NCBI GenBank assembly: GCA_031293105.1
Contig: JAUMSA010000112.1
Location: 1 to 10,612 of the forward strand
Origin: Butyricicoccus sp.
GTDB lineage: Bacteria; Bacillota; Clostridia; Oscillospirales; Butyricicoccaceae
Length of the DNA: 10,612 nucleotides
Direction: 5' to 3'
Shown piece after piece: positions 5,572 through 10,612 of the stretch (the first letter of the stretch is position 1; every line of letters starts with the position of its first letter). The translations under genes were made by a program, and so were the position numbers. The notes under the pieces are model-generated. The model was not told the origin of the DNA, ran no database searches, and was given only the letters and a program-made list of their open reading frames with translations.

Positions 5572-6585
5572 TTACTTCATGTCAAACCCATCGCGCGGCT
5601 TGCCATTATTCCGCGGCTGGAAACCGCGGCGCGGCGGACGCACCGGGCCATCGGGCGCGATGACGACCCGGCGACCGGGTTCGGTACCGGTCGAATAGGT
5701 GGTCACACCCCGGAAATCCTGGAGCGACGCATGGATGATGCGGCGTTCATAGGGATTCATGGGCTCGAGCGTCATAGCCTTGTGATACTTGGACACCTTG
5801 GCCGCCATCTTGCGGGCCAGGCGTTCCAAGCTTTCTGCGCGCTTGGCGCGATAGTTTTCGGTATCGATGGTCAGGCGCAGATGCTCTTCGGAATTCTTGT
5901 TGAGCACCAGGCTGGTCAGGTACTGGATGGCATCCAGCGTATCGCCGCGGCGACCGATGACCGGGCCCATATCCGGGCCGGCGATGTCGATGCGCACGTG
6001 GTCGGGTTCGCTGATGTTCAGCACGGTTGCCTTGCCCTGAATGTCCATCTTTTCGAGCAGACCGTCGATAAACTGTACAGCTTCACGGGCCGGCTGCGGA
6101 ATCTTGTCCTCTTCCATCGGCACCGGATCGATATACGGCACAATCGGCGGATGGCTCGGACGCTCTTCGCGCGGTGCGCGGGGAGCGCGTTCAGCGCGCG
6201 GCGCACGGGGCTTGTCAGCCTTCTTTTCCTTCTTGACCGGAGCCGCTTCGCCCTTGGGCGCTGCCTTAACAAGGTGCGGCGTGGTCAGACGCGGATCGTC
6301 GGGCGCCACATCCTGGAACACCGGACGGGTCTGCGCCGGCTTCTTTTCCGGCGCCTTTTCGGGCTCCGGCTGGGGTGCAGGAGCAGGAGCTGCCACCGGC
6401 TCTTCGTCGGGCACTTCATAGGTTACGCGAATCTTGGCATCGGTCGCACCAATGCCGAGGAAGCCTTTTTTACCGTTATCCAAAACTTCGACCGAAACGT
6501 CGTCCCGGTCCATATGAAGGAATTCCAGCGCTTTTTCAATCGCAATGTCGCGGGTTGCACCGGTCATTTCAATGCTTTTCTGCAT
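5572..6585 (-). CDS. jag: RNA-binding protein Jag/KhpB (EloR)
   Basis: A 337-residue cytoplasmic RNA-binding protein. In other Firmicutes KhpB/EloR works with KhpA and affects cell elongation and envelope synthesis, and its gene usually follows yidC, as here. It has an N-terminal Jag_N domain (1-55; GKKGFLGIGATDAKI) and a long low-complexity linker (about 60-165) rich in Pro, Ala, Lys and Arg, with RAPR-type repeats around 127-141. The KH domain follows (about 170-245, GRRG loop at 211-214), then an R3H domain with the R-x3-H pair R281/H285. An Arg/Pro-rich tail ends the protein. The ATG is 3 bp after the yidC stop and its ribosome binding site (GGGAGGC, about 6600-6594) lies inside the end of yidC, so the two genes are translationally linked. 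Confidence 0.95.
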   Translation of the reverse strand: MQKSIEMTGATRDIAIEKALEFLHMDRDDVSVEVLDNGKKGFLGIGATDAKIRVTYEVPDEEPVAAPAPAPQPEPEKAPEKKPAQTRPVFQDVAPDDPRLTTPHLVKAAPKGEAAPVKKEKKADKPRAPRAERAPRAPREERPSHPPIVPYIDPVPMEEDKIPQPAREAVQFIDGLLEKMDIQGKATVLNISEPDHVRIDIAGPDMGPVIGRRGDTLDAIQYLTSLVLNKNSEEHLRLTIDTENYRAKRAESLERLARKMAAKVSKYHKAMTLEPMNPYERRIIHASLQDFRGVTTYSTGTEPGRRVVIAPDGPVRPPRRGFQPRNNGKPRDGFDMK

Positions 6586-6588
6586 ATC

Positions 6589-7509
6589 TTATGCCTCCCC
6601 CTTGTTCTTCTTCTTTTTTCCTGACTCAGGCTCGTCCTCATTGACCAAATGCCGTTTTCGTATGATTTTGGTCATGACAATTTCCTGTATGCAGGTGAAG
6701 ATGTTGTTGAAAATCCAGTAGATGCCGATTGCGGCCGGGAACTGGAAGGCGAAATAAATACTCATCAGCGGCATGAGGTAAATCATCATCTTCATGCTGC
6801 CCTGTACCTGATTTTTCTGCATCCGCTGGAGGATCCAGGACGACATAAAAGCCGACAGGCCGGACAGAATCGGGATGAGCACCAGCACGCTCAGGGTGAG
6901 TGTGGGCTTGACCGACAAATCCAGACCGAAGAAATTAAAGTTCATCGGCTGGAGCAGCTTGGCGATGTTGTCCGACAGGCTGGCAACCTCGGGGTCGAGT
7001 TTGCCGTTGTGGAAGAACTGGTTGCAGGCCTGCGCGATCTGGGTCTGCACGGTGTAAGCGTTCTTCTGTGTGATCTCAATGCCGACCTTTTGCGCCAGCA
7101 GATTGATATCCTCACCCACATCGCCCGGCAAGCCGCCGGACAGGCCCATCATGAAGTTCATGGGCTTGACGACCGCATAATACAGGCCCATCATGACGAT
7201 CAGAGGGATGAACGTCGGCAGACAACCCGACATCGGGCTGACGCCTTCCTTTTCATACAGCTTGCTGATCTCTTCATTCATCTTGACCTTATTGTTGGCG
7301 TATTTCTTCTGAATCTGCTGCATCTTCCCCTGCAAAGCAGACATACGCATCATATTCTTTTTGCCGTGGTAGGAGATCGGCAGGATGACCAGCTTAACCA
7401 GCAGGGCAAACAAAATAATTGCCAGACCGTAGGACTGTACTGCTCCATAAATGATGTTGAGCAGCATACCCAGCGGCCGGACAATAATGATACCAAAAAT
7501 ATCACCCAT
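6589..7509 (-). CDS. yidC: Membrane protein insertase YidC/Oxa1/SpoIIIJ
   Basis: A 306-residue integral membrane protein that inserts and folds membrane proteins alone or with SecYEG. The predicted hydrophobic segments are about 8-45, 98-118, 203-228 and 248-280, and the cytoplasmic hairpin is HGKKNMMRMSALQGKMQQIQKKY (48-70). The conserved positive residue of the hydrophilic groove, usually Arg in 'VRLxILP', is Lys here (K39 in LLVKLVILP). There is no lipobox cysteine and no large extracytoplasmic domain, unlike Bacillus and proteobacterial forms respectively. The C-terminus is basic (KKKKNKGEA), suited to ribosome contact. The ATG has GGAGGA (7526-7521) 11 nt upstream. The 86 bp between yidD and yidC contain a small hairpin (7546-7563) without a T-run and no clear promoter. 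Confidence 0.95.
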   Translation of the reverse strand: MGDIFGIIIVRPLGMLLNIIYGAVQSYGLAIILFALLVKLVILPISYHGKKNMMRMSALQGKMQQIQKKYANNKVKMNEEISKLYEKEGVSPMSGCLPTFIPLIVMMGLYYAVVKPMNFMMGLSGGLPGDVGEDINLLAQKVGIEITQKNAYTVQTQIAQACNQFFHNGKLDPEVASLSDNIAKLLQPMNFNFFGLDLSVKPTLTLSVLVLIPILSGLSAFMSSWILQRMQKNQVQGSMKMMIYLMPLMSIYFAFQFPAAIGIYWIFNNIFTCIQEIVMTKIIRKRHLVNEDEPESGKKKKNKGEA

Positions 7510-7595
7510 GTGTTACATTATCCTCCAAAATAAGAGTTGGCGTTTTCCGCCTCGGGCGGCGGACACTCTCCCCTTCTTTCACTCGACTGGCGGCG

Positions 7596-7808
7596 TCAGG
7601 GGACCGGATCATAAACGTCGTGCTTGGAAAACGGATGGCACCGGCAGATGCGCTTGAACGCCAGCCATCCCCCTTTGAGCGCCCCATATTTTTCGATCGC
7701 CTCCACCGCATATTGCGAGCAGGTGGGGATATACCGGCAGCGGGGCGCGATGCCGGGCGAAATATGCTTTTGATAAAAGTGGATTGCTGCCAAAAAAAAG
7801 CGTTTCAC
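7596..7808 (-). CDS. yidD: Membrane protein insertion efficiency factor YidD
   Basis: A 70-residue protein associated with the inner face of the membrane that assists YidC-dependent insertion. It shows the family motif in order: HFYQKHISPG, RCRYIPTCSQYAVEAIEKYG, GWLAFKRICRCHPF and the terminal DPVP. The start is the GTG at 7808-7806, which overlaps the rnpA stop codon as GTGA. It has GGAGG (7822-7818) 9 nt upstream, and the length from this start is normal for the family. An upstream ATG (7889) in frame would add 27 residues of rnpA-overlapping sequence with no family match and is rejected. The 4-bp overlap indicates translational coupling to rnpA. Confidence 0.93.
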   Translation of the reverse strand: MKRFFLAAIHFYQKHISPGIAPRCRYIPTCSQYAVEAIEKYGALKGGWLAFKRICRCHPFSKHDVYDPVP

Positions 7809-8164
7809 GCTTTTTCGCCTCCATTTTCCGGACGGACCAGACCAAGCTGCCGCATAGCGCGCAGCAGTTCCCGCTCGGTGCGGGCGCAATTTGTGCCGAC
7901 CATGCGTGTGCGAGCAACCAAAACGAAGTCATAGCCTGTCATGATCTCTTGTTCGTGCAGACGATAGGCCTCCCGCAGCAGGCGCTTGATGCGGTTGCGC
8001 ACCACGGCGCCGCCGAGCTTGGGGCTGACCGTCAGGCCGATGCGACTGACCGGACGGCGGTTTTTGAGCGCATAGACCACCAAAAATGGGGTCGCGGCCG
8101 ATTTTCCGCGCCGGTACAGCCGACGGAATTCATAATTCTGTTTGATACGATAGGTGTGTTTCAT
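7805..8164 (-). CDS. rnpA: Ribonuclease P protein component
   Basis: A 119-residue basic protein that binds the RNase P RNA and helps position precursor tRNA for 5' maturation. The family signature RNRIKRLLREAYR lies at 56-68, with KSAATPFLVVYALKN and RIGLTVSPKLGGAV before it. Its length is normal. The ATG has AGGAG (8175-8171) 6 nt upstream. Its stop overlaps the yidD start by 4 bp. Upstream, the gap to rpmH is 271 bp and holds terminator-like hairpins, so transcription of rnpA may be uncoupled from the strong rpmH promoter. Confidence 0.95.
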   Translation of the reverse strand: MKHTYRIKQNYEFRRLYRRGKSAATPFLVVYALKNRRPVSRIGLTVSPKLGGAVVRNRIKRLLREAYRLHEQEIMTGYDFVLVARTRMVGTNCARTERELLRAMRQLGLVRPENGGEKA

Positions 8165-8351
8165 ACAACGCTCCTGTCAAAAATAAAGAGCGGAAAAGCC
8201 CGGCCCTTCCGAAACTCGGAAGATGACCGGCTTTTATATCGCAGGCACGATTCAGATGCTTTTTCCCTGCGATCTGCCCGGCGGGAGAAAAAAATCCGCA
8301 TTTCACCCCCGCCGAACCGAATCTTTCCTGGCAGAAATGCGAAAGAGCTTT
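8165..8351 (-). other. Highly structured leader region upstream of rnpA
   Basis: No gene is visible. Several exact inverted repeats follow one another. AAAAGCC/GGCTTTT (8194-8200, 8229-8235) encloses CTTCCGA/TCGGAAG (8206-8212, 8216-8222). ATCGCAGG/CCTGCGAT (8238-8245, 8266-8273), CGGCGGG/CCCGCCG (8279-8285, 8308-8314) and CGCATTTC/GAAATGCG (8297-8304, 8334-8341) come next; the last two are interleaved and so mutually exclusive or pseudoknotted. The first hairpin ends in TTTT on both strands, 25-30 nt before the rnpA ribosome binding site. A TATAAA box (8238-8233, minus strand) has no clear -35. Confidence 0.45.
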
Positions 8352-8352
8352 G

Positions 8353-8381
8353 AAAAAAGGGCCGCGAAAAACGACGGCCCT
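8353..8381 (-). terminator. Intrinsic terminator between rpmH and rnpA
   Basis: AGGGCCG (8358-8364) pairs with CGGCCCT (8375-8381). An extra CG/CG pair closes an A5 loop, and the stem is followed on the minus strand by six T (8358-8353). It should end most rpmH transcripts before rnpA. Confidence 0.75.
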
Positions 8382-8384
8382 CAT

Positions 8385-8406
8385 AAAAATTCCCGGCAAG
8401 AGCCGG
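8385..8406 (-). terminator. Second, weaker terminator-like hairpin after rpmH
   Basis: CCGGC (8393-8397) pairs with GCCGG (8402-8406) around AAGA. On the minus strand the stem is followed by GAATTTTT (8392-8385). It lies 30 nt past the rpmH stop and precedes the stronger terminator, forming a tandem pair. Confidence 0.45.
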
Positions 8407-8435
8407 AAAAGCGACGCAAAACGTCAAAAATCCCC

Positions 8436-8570
8436 TTAGTGGGTCAGGCGAGCGCGGCCCTTTGCGCGGCGGCGAGCCAGCACCTTGCGGCCGTTCGAGG
8501 TCGACATTCTCTTGCGGAAACCATGTTCCTTGCTGCGCTGACGCTTCTTCGGCTGGTAAGTTCTCAGCAT
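8436..8570 (-). CDS. rpmH: 50S ribosomal protein L34
   Basis: A 44-residue, very basic protein of the large ribosomal subunit, complete and of normal length. It begins MLRTYQPKKRQRSKEHGFRKRM, includes the conserved STSNGRKVLARRRAKGRARL and ends in TH. The ATG has a strong AGGAGGT (8586-8580) 9 nt upstream. It is the first gene of the minus-strand origin cluster and is driven by a near-perfect promoter about 120 bp upstream, divergent from dnaA. Confidence 0.97.
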   Translation of the reverse strand: MLRTYQPKKRQRSKEHGFRKRMSTSNGRKVLARRRAKGRARLTH

Positions 8571-8647
8571 CTCTCTAGCACCTCCTACTGCAATCTTATT
8601 ACGTGGGCACCGGCACAGGTCCAAACTACCACATCTTGCGGCGGTTT

Positions 8648-8659
8648 CGACATATGTCG
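8648..8659. repeat. 12-bp perfect palindrome in the rpmH leader
   Basis: CGACATATGTCG is a perfect palindrome lying about 30-40 nt downstream of the predicted rpmH transcription start and 78 bp before the gene. It could be an operator or simply a short dyad; I know of no matching regulator site. Confidence 0.3.
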
Positions 8660-8691
8660 CTGCCTGTCCAATGCAATCTGAATCAGTATTT

Positions 8692-8721
8692 ATTATAGGC
8701 ACAAACAGCGGTCCCTGTCAA
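8692..8721 (-). promoter_or_regulatory. Strong promoter of rpmH
   Basis: On the minus strand a perfect TTGACA (8721-8716) and a perfect TATAAT (8697-8692) are 18 bp apart. The start would be near 8685, giving a leader of about 115 nt. The consensus match suits a ribosomal protein gene. Confidence 0.85.
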
Positions 8722-8907
8722 GTTTTTTTTCCTTCCTGCGCGCGTCTTCCCCACGGCCGCCGTTTGTACACAGGGTCTGTGGGGCCTTTCAGGACGACTA
8801 GACCTCTTTTCCTACCAAAACGCCCGGGAAATCGCCTCTTTTTCCAGTTTCATCGCCTTTTATGTCCAATTGTCATTGCTGGGACAAAATTTTACCCAAA
8901 ATCCGAA
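8722..8907. other. dnaA-rpmH intergenic region, central part
   Basis: About 185 bp between the divergent rpmH promoter and the dnaA control region, with no gene seen. It has an eight-T run directly behind the rpmH -35 box (8723-8730). TTGTACACA (8764-8772) is a two-mismatch DnaA-box-like site. Pyrimidine-rich sequence runs through 8800-8870. It may belong to an upstream half of a bipartite origin, but the sites are too degenerate to claim that. Confidence 0.4.
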
Positions 8908-8927
8908 TGTGTATATCCTGTGGAAAA
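8908..8927 (-). promoter_or_regulatory. DnaA-box-like sites upstream of dnaA
   Basis: On the minus strand TTTTCCACA (8927-8919) differs from the consensus TTATCCACA at one base, and ATATACACA (8916-8908) differs at two. They lie 25-45 bp upstream of the dnaA -35 box, as expected for autoregulation or an upstream origin subregion. Confidence 0.5.
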
Positions 8928-8950
8928 CTTTTCGAAACCGCGAATTTTCA

Positions 8951-8980
8951 TTGAAAGCCCCTTGTGGATTGTGCTATTAT
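8951..8980 (+). promoter_or_regulatory. dnaA promoter
   Basis: TTGAAA (8951-8956), an 18-bp spacer and TATTAT (8975-8980), with TGC just before the -10 box as an extended element. The spacer contains TGTGGATTG (8964-8972), a two-mismatch DnaA box on the minus strand, so DnaA may repress its own promoter. Transcription would start near 8987, about 40 nt before dnaA. Confidence 0.7.
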
Positions 8981-9014
8981 TAGTATTGAGTAGCACTCGG
9001 TAAATGGAGGAGAG

Positions 9015-9029
9015 ATGAAAGAAAAATGA
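9015..9029 (+). CDS. Four-codon reading frame (MKEK) overlapping the dnaA start
   Basis: ATG AAA GAA AAA TGA at 9015-9029 ends in the ATGA that also starts dnaA (ATG at 9026). The only good ribosome binding site, GGAGG at 9006-9010, is followed by AGAG and then this ATG, but is 15 nt from the dnaA ATG, which is long. Ribosomes might therefore start here and restart on dnaA. The spacing is shown by sequence; translation of the tetrapeptide is inference, and dnaA could also be reached directly from the same site. Confidence 0.3.
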   Translation: MKEK

Positions 9030-10321
9030 ACGGTCCTAACGACATTCTCAAAATGGCGCTTTCCTATATGGAAAAGACCATCAACCCGGTCACGCTGTCG
9101 GCCTGGTTCGACGACGCCGAGGTGGTCAGTTTTGCCGGCGACCGGCTCACGCTGCGCGCATCCGGCCAATTTAAAAAGGAGATCATCGAAAGCCGTTTTA
9201 TGCAGCCGCTTTCCGACGCGCTGGCCCAGCTGTTGGGCGGCCCCATCCAGGTATCTGTGATCGTGGGCGACGAAGCCCCTACCGAAAACACCCTGGTCGG
9301 CCTGTCGTTCGACGATGAATACACCTTCGAACACTTTATCGTCGGTTCGTCCAACAAATTTGCCCATGCTGCCGCCATCGCGGTAGCCAACAGCCCGGCG
9401 GAAAACTACAATCCCCTATTTATCTATGGCCAATCGGGTCTGGGCAAGACCCACTTGCTGCATGCAATCGGCAATGTTGTGCACCAAAACCATCCAGATT
9501 TCCGCATCATCTATGTCAAGGGCGAGGATTTCACCAACGAACTGGTCACCGCCATCCAGGAAGGCGACGTGCAGTCCTTCCGCGGCAAATACCGCATGGC
9601 CGACCTGCTCCTCATCGACGATATTCAGTTTATCGCCGGCAAAGAGCGCACACAAGAGGAATTTTTCCATACCTTCAATGCCCTCTATGAATCGGGCAAG
9701 CAGCTAGTGCTGACCTCCGACCGGCCGCCCAAAGAGATGAACACCCTGGAAGACCGCATGAAGACCCGGTTCGAATGGGGCCTTCTGGCCGACATCCAGC
9801 CGCCCGACCTGGAAACCCGTCTGGCCATCATCAACGCCAAGGCGTTAAAGCTGGGATTTGAGCTGCCACGCGACATCATGTACCAGATCGCGGAAAATCT
9901 GCAATCCAACGTCCGCCAGCTGGAAGGCACGGTCAAAAAGATCAAGGCCAAGCACGAGCTCAACGGCGAACCGATCTCGGCCGAACTGGTGGATACGGTC
10001 ATCGAGGAGGTCAAGTCCATCAATCCGGGCCTGAACCCCACCCCGGACATGATCTTAAAAACGGTATCCAACTTCTATTCCATGCCGGTCGATCAGATTC
10101 TGGCCAATAAGCGCTCCAAGGACACCGTCCGTCCCCGACAGATGGCGATGTATTTGGTCCGCAAGCTGACCAGCTATTCTCTGCCCGAAATCGGCAAGGT
10201 CTTTGGCCGCGACCATACGACGGTCATGCATGCGTGCAACAAGATCGAAGACGAGCGCAAACAGAGCGCCGAGACCGACGACATCATCCGCACGCTGATC
10301 GAGAACATCCAAAACCTATAA
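9026..10321 (+). CDS. dnaA: Chromosomal replication initiator DnaA
   Basis: A 431-residue AAA+ initiator that binds DnaA boxes, oligomerises with ATP and opens the origin. Domain I is about 1-80 (the family's tryptophan-containing LSAWFDDAE). Domain II is a very short linker (about 81-95). Domain III has Walker A GQSGLGKT at 135-142, Walker B LLLIDDIQ at 194-201 and sensor/arginine-finger region sequence EDRMKTRFEWGL. Domain IV ends with the DnaA-box-binding signature GRDHTTVMHACNKI, starting at residue 394. It is slightly shorter than B. subtilis DnaA (446), the difference lying in domain II. No alternative start lies in frame between an upstream stop (8987-8989) and 9026. It is divergent from rpmH and followed by a terminator and the origin. 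Confidence 0.98.
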   Translation: MNGPNDILKMALSYMEKTINPVTLSAWFDDAEVVSFAGDRLTLRASGQFKKEIIESRFMQPLSDALAQLLGGPIQVSVIVGDEAPTENTLVGLSFDDEYTFEHFIVGSSNKFAHAAAIAVANSPAENYNPLFIYGQSGLGKTHLLHAIGNVVHQNHPDFRIIYVKGEDFTNELVTAIQEGDVQSFRGKYRMADLLLIDDIQFIAGKERTQEEFFHTFNALYESGKQLVLTSDRPPKEMNTLEDRMKTRFEWGLLADIQPPDLETRLAIINAKALKLGFELPRDIMYQIAENLQSNVRQLEGTVKKIKAKHELNGEPISAELVDTVIEEVKSINPGLNPTPDMILKTVSNFYSMPVDQILANKRSKDTVRPRQMAMYLVRKLTSYSLPEIGKVFGRDHTTVMHACNKIEDERKQSAETDDIIRTLIENIQNL

Positions 10322-10325
10322 CGCC

Positions 10326-10378
10326 CCGCCGTCCTGCAAGTTTTCCTGCAAAAAGAAGGCGAACGGGCGGCGGTTTTT
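10326..10378 (+). terminator. Intrinsic terminator after dnaA
   Basis: CCGCCGTCC (10326-10334) pairs with GGGCGGCGG (10365-10373), 9 bp with one G-T wobble, around a 30-nt loop, and is followed by TTTTT (10374-10378). It would separate dnaA from dnaN transcription and shield the origin from read-through. Confidence 0.75.
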
Positions 10379-10442
10379 GTCTACCCTAGACGTAACAAAA
10401 CGTTCCCTTTTAGAACAAAACAAACGCACCCTCTGCACAAAG

Positions 10443-10451
10443 TTATCCACA
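10443..10451 (+). promoter_or_regulatory. Perfect consensus DnaA box
   Basis: TTATCCACA matches the consensus at all nine positions; it is the only perfect box in the window and the likely high-affinity anchor of the origin. Confidence 0.85.
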
Positions 10452-10582
10452 TTTCGCCTGTGGAATCCACAAGGATAACCTGGGGATGAAATTTCGGATT
10501 TTTAGATTCTCCTGTTTCATCCACTCCTGTCCCCATGCCCTTGTGGACGAGCAAACGCCCGGCTCCCCTGCAAAAAAGTAAG

Positions 10583-10612
10583 TTTTCCACAGCTTCCACA
10601 CTACTACTACTA
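10583..10612 (+). promoter_or_regulatory. Two tandem DnaA boxes joined to a DnaA-trio-like repeat (basal unwinding system)
   Basis: TTTTCCACA (10583-10591) and GCTTCCACA (10592-10600) are head-to-tail in the same orientation and run straight into CTACTACTACTA (10601-10612), where the window ends. The complementary strand reads 3'-GAT-5' four times. This is the DnaA-trio motif described for B. subtilis, on which DnaA spreads from its boxes to melt the duplex. The repeat may continue past the edge. Confidence 0.75.

Larger units (their letters stand above)
10379..10612. other. oriC: Origin of replication, first part of the dnaA-dnaN intergenic region (cut by window edge)
   Basis: This gene-free 234 bp contains a cluster of DnaA-box-like sites: a perfect TTATCCACA at 10443-10451; the odd palindrome TGTGGA-A-TCCACA at 10459-10471, which forms two opposed degenerate boxes; TGTGGACGA at 10542-10550 (minus strand, two mismatches); TTTTCCACA at 10583-10591 (one mismatch); and GCTTCCACA at 10592-10600. 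They are followed directly by CTA repeats. Position after dnaA and box density match the Firmicutes oriC layout. The AT-rich unwinding element and dnaN should lie just beyond the window. Confidence 0.85.

Noticed and set aside
5580..5585. Perfect TTGACA (minus strand) at the end of jag as a GNAT promoter
   Set aside because: The bases 17 nt downstream are GC-rich (CCGGGA) with no -10 box, and the hexamer is explained by jag codons.
5497..6624. 375-codon plus-strand open frame opposite jag
   Set aside because: It is antisense to jag, which has intact Jag_N, KH and R3H domains; the frame is rich in Arg, His and Gly and resembles no family.
6649..7533. 294-codon plus-strand open frame opposite yidC
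   Set aside because: It is antisense to an intact YidC; the composition (many His, Asp, Gln) is typical of the complement of a membrane protein gene.
7546..7563. TCCGCC/GGCGGA hairpin between yidD and yidC as a terminator
   Set aside because: No T-run follows it on the minus strand, and the stem is short.
10601..10612. CTA repeat as a chance microsatellite or start of a CRISPR-like array
   Set aside because: Its position directly after tandem DnaA boxes in the dnaA-dnaN gap fits the DnaA-trio motif; no CRISPR-type repeat/spacer pattern occurs in the window.

Overview
The window looks like the replication-origin region of a moderately GC-rich Clostridia genome, probably Oscillospirales or a similar gut lineage (inferred from gene order and protein flavour; no 16S or other marker is present). 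The right two thirds hold the classic Firmicutes origin cluster. On the minus strand are rpmH, rnpA, yidD, yidC and jag/khpB. Divergently, on the plus strand, is dnaA, followed by the start of the dnaA-dnaN intergenic origin with DnaA boxes and, at the last bases, a DnaA-trio-like CTA repeat. The cluster makes ribosomal protein L34, the RNase P protein, two membrane-insertion factors, an RNA-binding envelope regulator and the replication initiator.

The left third (about 1-5013) is accessory DNA. It starts with the end of an integrated element: a 22-codon gene tail, a promoter flanked by a perfect 10-bp inverted repeat, and a 540-residue large serine recombinase. Right after it lies the 3' part of an XRE-type regulator gene that has lost its DNA-binding half, so the element appears to have integrated into that gene. 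An AraC-type regulator with a GyrI-like ligand domain and an intrinsic terminator follow.

A complete IS110-group insertion sequence (3350-5013) sits at the foot of that terminator, 3 bp beyond the stop codon of a convergent GNAT acetyltransferase gene. Its non-coding left end holds a candidate bridge RNA. Short segments of this RNA match the element's own junction and the reconstructed empty target in the way expected of donor and target guides. That let me place both ends to the base, flanked by a CT core. This is the most interesting signal in the window.

Right of the IS, the GNAT gene is separated from jag by a strong terminator. The usual Firmicutes neighbours of jag (mnmE, mnmG) are absent. 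The rpmH-rnpA gap is unusually rich in inverted repeats and terminator-like hairpins, and dnaA is preceded by a four-codon reading frame that overlaps its start codon.
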